A stretch of 64,000 nucleotides of DNA from Cunninghamella blakesleeana (GCA_017871115.1 JAFCIZ010000005.1:4953501-5017500), one strand, 5' to 3'; positions 1-12,748 are shown, numbered from the stretch's first letter. Program-made: numbers and translations. Notes: a model not told the origin generated them from the sequence alone.

Positions 1-2184
1 CTACTACAGCTACTACCGCTTCTAATACTACTCGTTCACATCATTCTATTGCAACAAGTATCATTAGTTTGGATTTTACATCAATTCCATTGGATAAAGC
101 TTTTAGGTATTAATAACGATAACAGCAATGATATTTTATTTATTTAATATATATACCATTAAAATAAAATAAAAAGTATTTACTCTAATACATAAATACA
201 TATTTATATTATAGATCCTATAGTAGTAAGCTTGATTTTAGTAAAGCAACAATAACAGAAATTGATCAAGCCTTACAAATGTTTGCTCAATTATATTGGG
301 AACATAATCCAAGTAAACTTTTAGGGTGTGCTGGTAAAATATATATATTAATATATATAAAGATGATATAGATGAATTAAGTTGTAAATATTATTTTTAT
401 TATTTTTTACTAAAAATAAAAATATCGTATTCTTTTTTTTAAAAAAAAAAAATAGAGGTCATATATATAGTCATCCACTCATTGATGAAGCTTAATACGG
501 ATGTTCATGCAGGTCATGACCGTATTGATACTATTGAATATTTTTGTAAAAGCACTATTGATCTAATTCTTGGTCATCAATCATCTATTCCTACAATATT
601 ATTTGATAATTATGATGAAAAAAACTGGTTGGATCAAATGACTAATTATCTTGAAGTATGAAAAAAAAAGTCTTATATATACAACGATGATCTTTAGAAA
701 AAGAAAAAACTAACTTTATACTTTATTTATTTTGTTTTTAATATCCATTTTATTCATATTATATAGACTTTGTATAAGTCTGTTAAACGTTCAAGTTTAA
801 TCCATATAGAAAAACACCAAGAAGAGCAGCAACAAGAAAAAGTGATAAAAAATAAAGAAAGAAAAACGATACAAATCGAGGTAAATTATTGTTGGGGAAA
901 ATAAGTTATGTGTATATATTTATACTATCAACGGTGGGAATTTTTTTTTATTAATTTTATTCATTATCTTTTTTTTTTGTGATATGTTTTTTATTTTAGA
1001 CTGCATTCAAAGATTTATTTATCAGTATACCTGAAACACATGGTGAATCAACAACCACAGCTACTAATCGATCTAAAGAAAAGGCATCATCCTCTCAAAG
1101 GAAAAAAAAACAACGCTCTAAATCAGTGTATTCAACGTCTTCTTGGACCATTGTACGTCGACGTGATACAACCAAAGTGAAAGAAGGGCCATATAAGGAA
1201 GGGCCATTATCATGTCAGTGGAATGGGGATGAATGGCATATGTGTTGGGTCATTTTACATCTTGGTCATTTACATATTTATTATCGTGAAGGATCTAATA
1301 CCTCATCATTATCACCGCGACCATCACCACCATCACCACTTAAAATTAATCAACCTTCTTCTTCTACAACGTCAGTTTCATCTGATATAACAACAATAGC
1401 AAAAAAAAAAGCTAAAAAGAAATTTATGCACTTAACTTCATCCTCTTCAATTCAAACAAATAATTATCAAGGCGACAATAGCAACAATAATAATAATGGT
1501 CTTGGTAAAAGTCAGGTGAAGAAGGTAGTACCATCTTTTTTTTATAAACGCACATATATATTTTTTTTTTTACATAAAAGCATAAAATTTATAGATTATC
1601 AATATAAAAAAGGAAATGTTCATCAATTAACCTGTACCTTTTTTGGGATATTTTCTTTTTTGGATTTTTTTTTTATTTATTTATAATTTTTTTTATGTAA
1701 GGAACCATATCAAGAATTGAATATTTACTTGGGCAATACATTTTGTGAAAGACTTAATACACATGCTTTTATACTACAATTAGCAAATGGTAATACCTAT
1801 GTTTTTGATGGTGGGTCAGAATCTCACGTTACAGGATGGATACATGATTGTAATTATTGGGCAGCCATCGAAACAAAAATAGTTCCTACACCGCCTATTG
1901 TTTTATTTAATTCATCCAACTCTCTATCCGAACTACCAACTACAGTAGCAACAGCGAATAGTCAATGGAAAAAACCACCTCTTCCAGCAGGTTCAAGTGT
2001 TTTAAATAAACAGGAACAACAAAAAGCAATTGATCAACATATCTTATATCTACAAGAAGAATTAACTTATCATTTAAAGCAAGAAAACGACTGGGTTCAT
2101 CATCATATATGGCATGATAAAAAATTATATTTAGAATTGGAAATTAAAAAATTTTTATATTATCAACAGATTCTTCTTTCTTAA
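1..2184 (+). CDS. Sec7-PH domain protein, EFA6/PSD type (5' partial)
   Basis: The gene enters from the left edge. Exons read as 1-106, 215-333, 456-655, 767-880, 1000-1524 and 1702-2184, in one consistent frame. The first four carry most of a Sec7 domain (LDFTSIPLDKAFR, then MKLNTDVHAGH, the LNTDLH hallmark of Arf exchange factors, then LYKSVKRSSL). The last two carry a PH domain split by a low-complexity insert: KEGPLSCQWNGDEWHMCWVI, then FILQLANGNTYVFDGG and GWIHDCNYWAA. A C-terminal helical segment (YLELEIKKFLYYQQIL) matches the coiled coil that follows PH in EFA6/PSD proteins. The family activates Arf6-type GTPases at the plasma membrane. The residue aligning with the catalytic glutamate appears to be threonine (see findings), so exchange activity is doubtful. 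The N-terminus lies outside the window. Confidence 0.85.
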
Positions 2185-2809
2185 TTGAACAACGATAACA
2201 ACGACAATTACAATAATTACAGCATTTTAATAATAATATATAATATAATAACAACTTATAATAGTAATATATAATAATAATAATAATAAAGAATTATAGA
2301 ATAGAATTAAAGAGTAAAAAATAATATTTTTTTATTCTCACGCACTATAAAAAGTAATCAAAATGAATAGTAAAAAAAATGAATGTGATTTAAAAAAAAA
2401 AAATTGGAATATACCAAATCAGAAAATGTCAAAATTCGTGCCTTTGAAGAAATGCTATTGGCTAATGGATTATACTAAAATATATATGTTAATCGATTGA
2501 ATAAGGATGATAATAGATGATGTGTGGGAACCAACTGTGTGAAAAAAAAAAATTTATATGCTTCTCCGCTTCACTACACGTGATGTGATATATAATGACC
2601 AGTGCGTTGGAATAAAAAACGGAGTTGAGTTTTTTTTTTTTTTTTTCCCTCTTCTATTTTATAATTTATTTTTATTTCCACTCAATTTTTTTTTCTCTCT
2701 TTCTCTCTTTTACTTTTTCTTTTTTTTAATTTTTTATTTTCTTTCTTCTTGCTTTTTTTTTTTTTTTTTGTTTGTTTGTTTTTAACTTTTATATTCAATA
2801 TAATATAAT
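2185..2809. other. Intergenic and promoter of the CSL gene
   Basis: Very AT-rich. It holds a perfect CSL-consensus octamer at 2523-2530, a CACGTG E-box at 2577-2582, and a long T/CT-rich tract (about 2630-2790) directly before the ATG, a common layout in front of genes in this window. The open frame over the T tract encodes only Phe/Leu and is not a gene. Confidence 0.5.
2523..2530 (+). promoter_or_regulatory. Candidate CSL (RBP-J) binding site
   Basis: The octamer TGTGGGAA matches the (C/T)GTGGGAA consensus of CSL proteins exactly. It lies about 280 bp upstream of the start codon of the CSL gene at 2810, which suggests autoregulation. The match is seen directly; occupancy is inference. Confidence 0.4.
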
Positions 2810-4942
2810 ATGGATTCTTCTCATGATAATTCACACCATGAATCGCATATCATTTCACAACAAGTATTCGGTTCTAGTAAAAAATTACAGTTTATTGGTA
2901 TTTCACCTATGGATTCTTTATTAACTGCTATTGACCAACAAACACAACAGACTAAACCTACTACACATCAAACTATGTCTATAGAATCTTTATTAGATAG
3001 TAATGGTGAAACTTCTAATAAACGTCATTATAATAACTTGGTAGAAGATAATGGACATATAAAATCAGCCAAACGTAAACTTATCAATAATAATAATATT
3101 AATTATACAACCACAGCTACAGTAAAACCACAGCTATTACAATCATCTATAAATAATAATAAAAGCAATCGTTCACAAACTTTGCCTCATTTAACATCAC
3201 AAATGACTACGATTACTTGTTATCATGCTGCTGTTGCTCAAAAGTCATATGGTTCAGAAAAAAGATTTTTATGTCCACCTCCTATAGTACAGGTTCAATC
3301 ACCTAATAGTAATATTTCTTCATCATGCCGTTTAGCTATGGCAGTTGTATCAGAAAATGGTGAAAATCCTTTAGAGCAACAAGGCACCTTGGAAGATCAA
3401 CAATGCACTTTTAAATATTTACATGTTACTGGAACTGCTAAAGCCAAACAATTTTCACTTCGAGTTAATATTTCATCTACTACTACACCTGATAATAATA
3501 GTAATATAGAAGAAATAGATCATTTAAAAACAGCATCACCCCTTTATGCTACCTTTTTATCAAACCCTATTTCTATTATTTCTAAACCTTCCAAAAAAAC
3601 CTCTAAAGCAAGAAATGTATCTACTTGTGTTCTCGCCAATCAACCTGTTTCTTTATTTAATCGAATTAACTCTCAAACAGTACGTACAAAATACATGACT
3701 TCCGATGATAAAAAGTTATGTGCTAAAAACTCAAGCTGGTCCCCTTTTGAAATTATTGTACTACATCAACCTACTCAATATCAACATTTAACACAACAAC
3801 GACCTTCATCTACTACTACTTCCTCCACTTCATCACCATCACCATCTAACAATAATAATAATATTCAACCTTTAATTTATGGGTCAGAAATTATTCTTAA
3901 AGATACTAAAACAAATATATGTTCCCAACCAGTGATTATTCGTAAAGTAGATAAAGGTAGAATTATTCCTGGGGCCTATGGACCTGTTAGTCAAATGCAA
4001 AAGATTGCTTTACAATTATCTTCTACCTCCACATCATCACCATTACTATACCTAAGTGCTATTAGTGCATCTGAAACAAATGATACAGGGGTTGTACCAG
4101 CTCATTCTCCTCATGCTTCTATACTGGATTTTGCTCCTTCAAGAATCATTCCTGATGGCCTAGAAAGTTATGAAAAAGTTGAAGATTATCTTTGCTGGAC
4201 AATTGTTGGTATATCTACTTTTGAATACAGTTTTTATGATAATCAAGCTCAACCATCAACGATGAATCGTTCATCATCTTCATCATCATCGGCCTCTTTA
4301 ACCTCATCATCATCCTCACCTTCACCTTCTTTATCCTCTTCAACTACTACATCATCTAATTTATGTTCGCTCTCTTCTAGTCCTATCCCAAGTCCTTCAT
4401 TAAATCATCGCCACCACCTCCAACAACACCATTCATATAATAATAATAGTAAATCATTCGCATCTTCATTATTACCTTCCTCTTCATCATCCTTAACTCT
4501 AGATTCAACAAATAATAACAATCATTCTAAACGATGTATTACACCCTTTCCTATCATTACTTCCATTCAATATAAACCATTAACACATTCATTAGATATT
4601 ATTGGTCAACATTTAATGCAGGCTGTGCCATCACCTAAATTATTACAATTATGGTTAGGTTCACACCATGAACCATTACCTATCACTTTACAACCTCAAC
4701 CCCCCCAACCTCATCAAACCCATTTACTAGTGGACTTACCTTCAACACAAGACTTAATTGTCGCAAATCATGATCGATTAAAATCATCAACAGAAAATAA
4801 TACAGGAAAAAGAACATTAGAATTACCATTGTACTTTGTTCGTGAAGATGGCGTAGTATATCATTCTGGAAAAGCTTTAATTTGTGAATTACTTATGACA
4901 ACTGATGCTGGTCGTTGGTCGATTGTTGATGTTAGGCAATAA
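2810..4942 (+). CDS. CSL family transcription factor (CBF1/RBP-J/Su(H)/Lag-1)
   Basis: A single uninterrupted 710-codon frame. Family hallmarks appear in order: the DNA-contacting segment AQKSYGSEKRFLCPPP (around residue 145), ISKPSKKTSKARN and VSLFNRINSQTVRTKYM, SSWSPFEIIVL, then the beta-trefoil segment IIRKVDKGRI with GPVSQMQKIAL, CWTIVGISTFEYSFYD, and a C-terminal TIG/IPT-like domain (FPIITSIQYKPLTHSLDIIG through YFVREDGVVYHSGKAL). These cover the N-terminal Rel-like, beta-trefoil and C-terminal Rel-like domains. The first ~135 residues and a Ser/His/Asn-rich stretch of about 100 residues between trefoil and TIG domains are low complexity. CSL proteins bind (C/T)GTGGGAA in the nucleus. 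Fungal members (Cbf11/Cbf12 of fission yeast) act without Notch. The lack of introns is notable in this intron-rich window. The start is the first ATG after a T-rich leader. Confidence 0.95.
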   Translation: MDSSHDNSHHESHIISQQVFGSSKKLQFIGISPMDSLLTAIDQQTQQTKPTTHQTMSIESLLDSNGETSNKRHYNNLVEDNGHIKSAKRKLINNNNINYTTTATVKPQLLQSSINNNKSNRSQTLPHLTSQMTTITCYHAAVAQKSYGSEKRFLCPPPIVQVQSPNSNISSSCRLAMAVVSENGENPLEQQGTLEDQQCTFKYLHVTGTAKAKQFSLRVNISSTTTPDNNSNIEEIDHLKTASPLYATFLSNPISIISKPSKKTSKARNVSTCVLANQPVSLFNRINSQTVRTKYMTSDDKKLCAKNSSWSPFEIIVLHQPTQYQHLTQQRPSSTTTSSTSSPSPSNNNNNIQPLIYGSEIILKDTKTNICSQPVIIRKVDKGRIIPGAYGPVSQMQKIALQLSSTSTSSPLLYLSAISASETNDTGVVPAHSPHASILDFAPSRIIPDGLESYEKVEDYLCWTIVGISTFEYSFYDNQAQPSTMNRSSSSSSSASLTSSSSSPSPSLSSSTTTSSNLCSLSSSPIPSPSLNHRHHLQQHHSYNNNSKSFASSLLPSSSSSLTLDSTNNNNHSKRCITPFPIITSIQYKPLTHSLDIIGQHLMQAVPSPKLLQLWLGSHHEPLPITLQPQPPQPHQTHLLVDLPSTQDLIVANHDRLKSSTENNTGKRTLELPLYFVREDGVVYHSGKALICELLMTTDAGRWSIVDVRQ

Positions 4943-7472
4943 ATATATATATATATATATACATATGAAAATATTTTTTTTTATTTTTTATATTTTATTA
5001 GTTTAATTTTTAAACATTAGTATATATTATTCTCATTCCTTTTTTTTTATATTTTTATATCTTATATCTCATCATTATTCTCTTTTTATTAAATATAAAT
5101 ATAAATACATCATTATTAATATGGCTATATGATATTGTGTATATATCTTATATATACTTAATTCCCCTCTCTTTAAAAAAATATAAAATAAAAATCATTA
5201 TGAGTCTAATTTATTTTATATACAATCACTGATTATCTGTAAAAAATGGATGAAAAAAATGAGTGGATGAAAAATACTATGAATCATGCATAGTAGTCAT
5301 TTTTGATTGGACAAATTTGAAAAAAAAAATTTAACAAATGATCTATTTTATTTAATATGATTAGTTGAGGCAAATACGTGAGAAAACTGTGAGGGAAAAA
5401 AAAAAATTAAACTACCTCTTTTTCACACATTAGGAAAGCGAGAGATTTTCTGTTTTTTTAAAAAAATTCCTTTTTCTGACATGTATATATTTTTATTTGT
5501 TTTTTATGCAAAAAGGTCTGTGCACTTTATATCATTTGCTTCCTTAAACGTTCTTTTATAATATTTTATATTGATTTATTTAATTTTTTTTAAAAAAAAT
5601 ATAAATCTTTGAACAATAAATATTAACATTTAAAAATAATAAAAAATAATCAACAATGATCAAACATATAAAATAAACAATTGATAGCTTTTTAGGAGTT
5701 GAAATATAATTTATTACTGAATTACTTTAAAGTCCCGCTTTTTTAAACGTAAAAAACTCTTGACATTTATTTTAAACGCGTTTCTTTCTTTTTTTTTCTA
5801 TACCAGTTTATATATTATTACCAATATACATCAACATAATATAAATATATAATACGATAAAGAATATAATCTATTCACGACAATATATATAGTTCTAGCT
5901 TAATGACACAATAACAAAAACAGAATAAGAAATATAGATGATTTAACTGTGTAATCAATATAAAAATATAAAAAAGCTTGAGAAAAAAAATATTTTATAT
6001 ATAAAATAAAAAAATATATAGTAACCGAACTCATTCTTTTATTTATTTATCAATATCGAAAAAAATTCACTATAACTACAAAGTTGGCAATTATATAATA
6101 AAAACCATCCTTAATTATCAACAATGAAACTGTTAGAATAAAAAAAAGCAAATAAACAATATATTTATATAATACTTTTTATTTTTTTATTAATATATAC
6201 ATATCATTTTTGAATTCTAACCTAAATGTAATAATTTATGATTCTATTCTTTTTTTTTTCGATAAAGCAAAGATAACATAAAGTCTGTTACCAACTTACA
6301 ATATTGAATGCCCAATTAAATTATCTGAATATTGTCGACTCGCTATGAAATTAATGGTGTATTTTGAATAATCCTCTCAAACTGGCCTATCAGCTCTTAT
6401 TAAAAGATTTAAAATAGCAGGACTAATACAGTCGATACATTTTTAGTACTACTGATGGATCTAGTAAGTAAAGTAGCTTTCTTTTATTTGAGAAAGGGAT
6501 TAAAAGATTTTTTATCGTTATATCTTATAAAAAGAAGATATTGTCATGTTTAACCTGAGTAAATTGTATCTCAGCCTAATTTAGTAAGGAAGAAATAATT
6601 ACTATATAAGAAAGAAAAGGCTATAAGTAAGAGATGATATATCTATTCAATCACTAATATATTATTATTATTATTATTATTATTATTACTGTTAATATAT
6701 TAACAATTAAGTTTTACTCTATGTTTTTTATTTAATTTAATTTAATTTAATTTAATATAATTTATGAAGCTGAATTTCATATCCTGTTTTAAAAAATTAT
6801 TCAATTGCTTATATGCGACTATGAAAAAATACACTTTATTTGGTAGTAATGAGTGAGAATATATTGGGAGCTGATTTTATAAATAAAAAGGCAGTACTTG
6901 GTTATATATATATATTAATTAGTATTTAAAAAAAAAAAGATCCATATCCAAGGGTAGCCGCTATAAGTACCTAAATAGAATAAACAGTATTATAATTAAA
7001 TTGTAAGTTGTTTGCATAAACCTGTAATATATTATTACTATTTATTCTATTTTATAGTTATGTTTTTTTCTATACTTATTTTTTAAGTCAAATAAGTAGC
7101 TAAAACTAATAATAAGTTTAGATGTTCATGTAATAACCAAATATAAATGTTAGATACATCAACCTAAGGATCTAAAATGTTTGTAAATTTTATAAATTAT
7201 TAATACAAAATTCATAATTCTATTACATTTAAATGCTTATAGTTAAAATAATCTCACTCACATACCACGCACATTATATTTTTTTTTTTTAGTTTTGACA
7301 CCTTACACAGACTACAAATCAAAAAAAATCAAGTTTTATTAAAATTTAAAAAAAATAAGCGCTGATATCTTTATTAAATACAAAAAAATAATTTTAAAAA
7401 TACATGAAAAAAAATGAAGATTAAAATATATAATACAAAATAAATAAATTAATTGAGAGAGAGGAAGAGTTA
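4943..7472. other. Intergenic, AT-rich, possible coding relic
   Basis: About 2.5 kb between the converging CSL and OPT genes. It holds homopolymers, an (ATT)n run at 6661-6688 and a TTTAA pentamer repeat near 6730-6755. A less AT-biased patch at about 6300-6560 has short open stretches in shifting frames and may be a decayed gene, but nothing is recognisable. No RNA gene was seen. Confidence 0.4.
6661..6688. repeat. (ATT)n microsatellite
   Basis: About nine perfect ATT units in the CSL-OPT intergenic region, seen directly. Confidence 0.9.
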
Positions 7473-10371
7473 TTATTCATACACATCAACACCATCCCAA
7501 TTAGCTAAAGCTAAAGGACATTGATCAACGGATGGATCATTTCCCCACCAAGTTGGGAAACTAACTTCAGAATAATGGAAAGCAAAGAAAATAATAATAG
7601 CAGCAATGGCAACACCAGAATCTAAAGCAGCTGATAAAACATAATTATATTTCTTCCACCAAGCATTATATCTTCTTTTAACATAGAAATTAAATACAAA
7701 ACCGACAAATGCCCAAGTTGGAGCCACATTAGTAGGAGCTAAGTAAGAAAAAAGAAAAATAAAAAAATTAATACCAGATACCAAAATAAAACTAATCATA
7801 TATAACTAAAAATAAAGTAAAATAAATGACATACCAGGAGGATAAGGTGTAGGACCAAGCATGAATACAGGAATAGAGATATGTCTCACCCAAGAATTTG
7901 GATAACGACGAGCTAATAGCCAAAAAGGTATAGGTAAGAAGAATCCAATAAGCAAGAAATAAGGAATAGCTTCATATAATGTATGTTGTTGGAAGAATCT
8001 ACCGGGTCCAACTAAACCCCATACAACAGAACTAGCACCGAATAAGTTCATATTAGGACATGTCCAAGGATAAGCACCTCTACTACAAATACCTTTAATT
8101 GAATTCATCAAGTACTGAGTTGTACCAAAAGAAACAAAAGATGCAATAATTGTACCAACAATTTGGAAAGTAAACATTTCTCTAGGTGGAATCTTCATAT
8201 ATTGTCTATTTTTTTTTTTAAAAAAAAAAAAAGAAAATGTTATGGCAATTAGTTATACGGATACATAAAATAAATAAATAAAAAAAATAATCAATTAATA
8301 CTATGTATAGTTACCCAAGTTTTAAATCTTGTGCAAATAAAAGAGCTTGACGGACAGTGATATAACCATAAGTTTTAAAAATCATATTACCAATAGCATC
8401 ACCAGGGAACATAGCTCCATATACCCACTATTGCAGATAAAATAAAATAAAATAAAATAAAATAAATATAAGTAAATATAAAAAGTTTTACACATGTATC
8501 TTCCTTTTTCTTTTTTCTTACCTCAGTAATCATAGAAATAGTAGGAGATTGAGAAGTGATAGCAGTAACAATTCCAATAGGCAATAACCAAATAAATGCC
8601 AAAACAACGGCTATGATAAGAGCCCACCAAGGCATACCAGCGGGATAAACAACAATGGTAGCAAAACTAGCAGCCAATGTACAGACAAATAAGGCAATAT
8701 ACCACCATTCAGGTACAGGTTTATAATGATCCATTAATTTAGCGTGAATATCATCTGAATCTTGACGTGCACTTTTAATACGATTCCAAATATCTTTACC
8801 ATTGTATAATATTGTATGTGTGACGATAGCTCCAAGTGCACATAAACCTTGTGAGTAACAAATAGCAAAAAAGGAAGTAATACGAACAGGTGAATAGGCT
8901 TCATATGCTGTAGTATTCAAATATTGATTTGGCGTCATTACACTAGAGAGATTATATTTGTTGCCATATACATCATATTGATTTGTGTTGTAAAAAGGAA
9001 ATTTCTTGGCTTCCCATGTATTGGTATAGTAAAAAATAGGTACAAGAATATAAATAAAGAAGATGAAACCAGCCAACATATTAGCTTCAACAACCCATGG
9101 AATAGCTAATGCACTTGGATACCATGCACTAAGTGAAGACCAATCCAATGTAAAACTAAACAAACCAAGTCCATGTAATCCACTACCAATTTGTGATACT
9201 AAGACTGAATCTTTTTTAATCCAACTACAAAATAGAAGAAGATTAATATTTATAAAATAATCCTTTTGACTGATATGAATGATTATTGCTATTGTTACGC
9301 TTTTATTTTTATTTTATTTATTATTTATTTTACCAAATCCATGAAATAGAAGTTAAAATAGGCATCATATAACCAGGAAAGAAATACCAAACAAAAGAAC
9401 AAGTGGCAGCAATTAAAAAGAATTTATTTCTTGTCATGGATAACCCAGGAGAGAGAGCTTCAGCATCTCTTACTTCTTTAGGAACTTCCTTGTGCAACGT
9501 ATGGAAGAGGGTAGCATTTACTAAATTAATTGGCCATACCTATTTTATTTTAATTAATATAGATAAGAGTCATTTAGATAAGAAAAAAAATTCATTTCAG
9601 TATATATATATACACTATAACTTACCATAGCAGCAGGTCGTACTAAAAATCGATATAATAATCCACCAGCAAAACCAAAACCCAATAAACTTGTTGTCAA
9701 GACTAATAAAATACCACCAAAACCCCAATCTTGACCATAATACATTTTTTGAACCACAATAATATCAATAGCATCAAAGGAAGTAGCAGCTGCATTGGCC
9801 ATTACGGTAATTAAAGTATGTTCTTTGATTCCAAATTTCCCAGGATTTAAATTAAAACGAAATGAACCCAATCCAAATTCCCGATTCGGTAAGATCTTTT
9901 CAAATAATCTACCAGCTGGAAAAGCAAGTAATTGAACGACAATAACTTTAATAGTTAAAGGATTTGCACGAAACCAAAAGAACTGTATTGAAATAATAAT
10001 AAGAAAAAAAGAGTAAGTGAATAAGTATTACAATATATTATTTTTATTATTATTATTATTATTATTGGTATGTAAAGATTACTTGATTTTTATTTTTATA
10101 TAATAAAATAATTTACCTGATTTGTAAAAGAAATAGCTATAGAGAAAACAATACCCCAAAACCAAGCACGAAAAGTAGCAGTTGGCAAAGAAGGATCATC
10201 AGTGGGTGGAATACTTGCTCTAACCTCTTCTATAGGTGAATCTTCTATAATACTTGCATCTTCTTCTGTTTTATTAATTCCTTTCTCTGTAGTATAAAGG
10301 TCTTCTGTTAGTGATTCTTTTATATCTAATCCTTTTGTTTTTTCTATCGCATCCATATTATTATTTTTCAA
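7473..10371 (-). CDS. OPT family oligopeptide transporter
   Basis: Seven exons (minus strand: 10117-10371, 9626-9982, 9334-9539, 8522-9224, 8315-8427, 7835-8205, 7473-7738) join in frame to 756 residues, typical for the OPT family. These are plasma-membrane proton-coupled importers of tetra/pentapeptides, glutathione or metal chelates. Signatures: TFRAWFWGIVFSIAISFTNQ at the first membrane segment, NPGKFGIKEHTLITVMANA, SISWICWIKKDS, FSFTLDWSSLSAWYPSALA, the loop YPAGMPWWALI, LGQYMKIPPREMFTFQ, and CPNMNLFGASSVVWGLVGPGR followed by PYPPG. A hydrophilic acidic N-terminus of about 65 residues precedes the membrane region. A second ATG lies five codons inside (10356), so the exact start is uncertain. 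Substrate cannot be told from sequence. Confidence 0.95.
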
Positions 10372-12313
10372 TATATATATATATATATATGGCTATATTT
10401 TATGAATGGATAAAAAATTTAAAAAAAAAAAAAGATCAATGGTATAAAAAAATTATTTGTATTGTATAAAAAAGGAAGAAAAGGGAAGAAATAGAAAAAA
10501 ATAGGGTTCCTTTTTATTAAAAAATTTGGAAAATCCAAAAAAAAAAAAAAAAAAGTTGAGTTTAAATAATTTCCTTTTTTGTCTACACAGCCAATAAAAC
10601 CAATGGTACACTACTATGGCATCATTTCCTGCAAATGAAAATCATGTAAAATAAAAAAAAAAAATTTTTTTGAAAGAAAAAAAAATGGAATACATTATAT
10701 ACTAAAAAGAATCGTGAACTTTATCTTGTGATTAATAATGATTACACCATTTTATCATTAATGATGTTCATTAATACCTTAAATAAATTTATTCACGTAA
10801 TTTTAAGCGTGAAAATGTTTTTTTATTTTTATTTTATTTTTATTTAAACACTAACTTTTTATTATAAAAAATGATTATATAATAAGCTGTATGTAACTTT
10901 ATTTATAAATGAAGCATGGATCTGGCACTTATTAGATCACTTTAGATTACTTTTTATATTATAAAATTTTAAAATAATAATCAAATATAAAAACTATGTA
11001 TATTTCTGGCGCGAACATATTTGAAAAAAAAAAAAAAAAAGAATTTTAAGCTATAGATTTATCTATATTGAATGGTAATTTATTATTTTTATTTTTATTG
11101 TTACAACTAATTTTATAATAGCGTTAATTTAAAATAATTTTATTTGCTGATTAATTAATAAAAAAGACAATCACAGCATAAATAAAAAAGATTTAGCCTA
11201 CTCACTATGAATGAATATATAATATATTAAAGTTAAAATAAAATTGGTTTAGACAAATTAAATATTTATTATTAAAATATCATTTAATGATTTGACAAAA
11301 AGAGGGTAGTATTGTTAAAAAATAAATAATAAAAAAAAAAAAAGTAAAAAAGAGAAAGAGAAAAAATATTATATCTTTTATTAAAACATAATCAATACAT
11401 GCACAGTTCATAAAATGATATAGGTAAACGGTTGTTGGAATAAACATGAAAAAAGGTATTAAGGAGAGGGTGTATGACTGTCGAAAATGTGTAGTTGAAA
11501 GGTTATAGAAAAAAAATTGTAACACGATCAGTTTTATTGTTACAAATGACAATTAACAATGGATTACCTAATAAATACATATTTAAAAATAAGAAAATAT
11601 AATTATCAACTCTAAATATATATTGATACTACTAAATAATACTATTCTTATTTTCATGTGTAAATTCCTTCCATATAACTATGAAATGTTAATAATAAAT
11701 CCATCAATTAACCCAACAGTAAAAACATAAAGAACCTTTATTTAATTATAAGATCCATTTAGTTTACCACGATTTTCCCATTTATTTTTTCTTATCTGCA
11801 AATCTTTATTTTTATATTTTTTTTTTTTATAAAACCGGATTTATTACAGTTTTCATCAATAAAAAATATAAATATAAAGAAAGGTAAAAGAAATAAAAGT
11901 AGGGATAAAAAGATAAAATAATAAATGGGTTGATTAAATCGCCAAAAGTTTTGTGTTTAAGTCTATCAAAAATTTAAACATACAGAATTTTGACATTGAC
12001 TATTGTGTTCAGGAAAATTTTTAAATTCAACCTTAGTAACGAATGACTGTGATGTAGTAATTAATGTTTCGATCATCCAAGTAAGAATAAGATCTTCAAT
12101 CGCATGGTTTATAATAAAAGCATATTATAAACGTATTTACATGTGCTCTATAATTAAAATTTAAAATCGATGATGACAGTAATAGGTGACGATATGTTAA
12201 ATTTTAGTGCTATTTATCATATTTGTCTTTTTGGATTGGAAAATACAAGCACTGCAGCTGATGTTTTTTTATATTTTGACAGAGTCGGGATTATACGTAT
12301 TTGCCTTCATTTG

Positions 12314-12316
<3 letters not shown>

Positions 12317-12352
<36 letters not shown>
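12317..12352. repeat. (TA)n microsatellite
   Basis: An 18-unit perfect TA run, seen directly. It generates spurious open frames encoding alternating Tyr-Ile on both strands. Confidence 0.95.
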
Positions 12353-12353
<1 letters not shown>

Positions 12354-12748
12354 GAATATGCGAAGTTCATTTTTAATAAGATATCTTTTAACAAGGTATA
12401 TATGTATATAAAGAAGAATAATCGAAAAAGAGAGTTGATGAAATCATCAATAGTGTACTTTAGGAGCGTGACCTTATTAATCATTTTTTTTGGACTTAAT
12501 AAAGTAAGTGGGTTAAAATATTAAAATGATGCACTAATTACATGTTTTATAAACAAATATTTGTTATATTAAATAAAATAAGATGTGTAATATATCTTTT
12601 TTTTAAAAAAAAAATTGACTTTAAAAAAATTCATTTTTTCTTCCCTAGTGTCCTTTTTCCTATTTTTAAAATAGTAAAGGATCAAAAGAAAATTTATATA
12701 TAAATATATATTGCTTGACAAAATATTTCATGTATCTTTTTTTTTCTC

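Noticed and set aside
2558..2785. 75-codon Phe/Leu-rich frame before the CSL gene
   Set aside because: It only translates a poly-T/CT promoter tract.
9403..9630. Plus-strand frame starting MAAIKKNLF
   Set aside because: Antisense shadow of OPT transporter exon 3.
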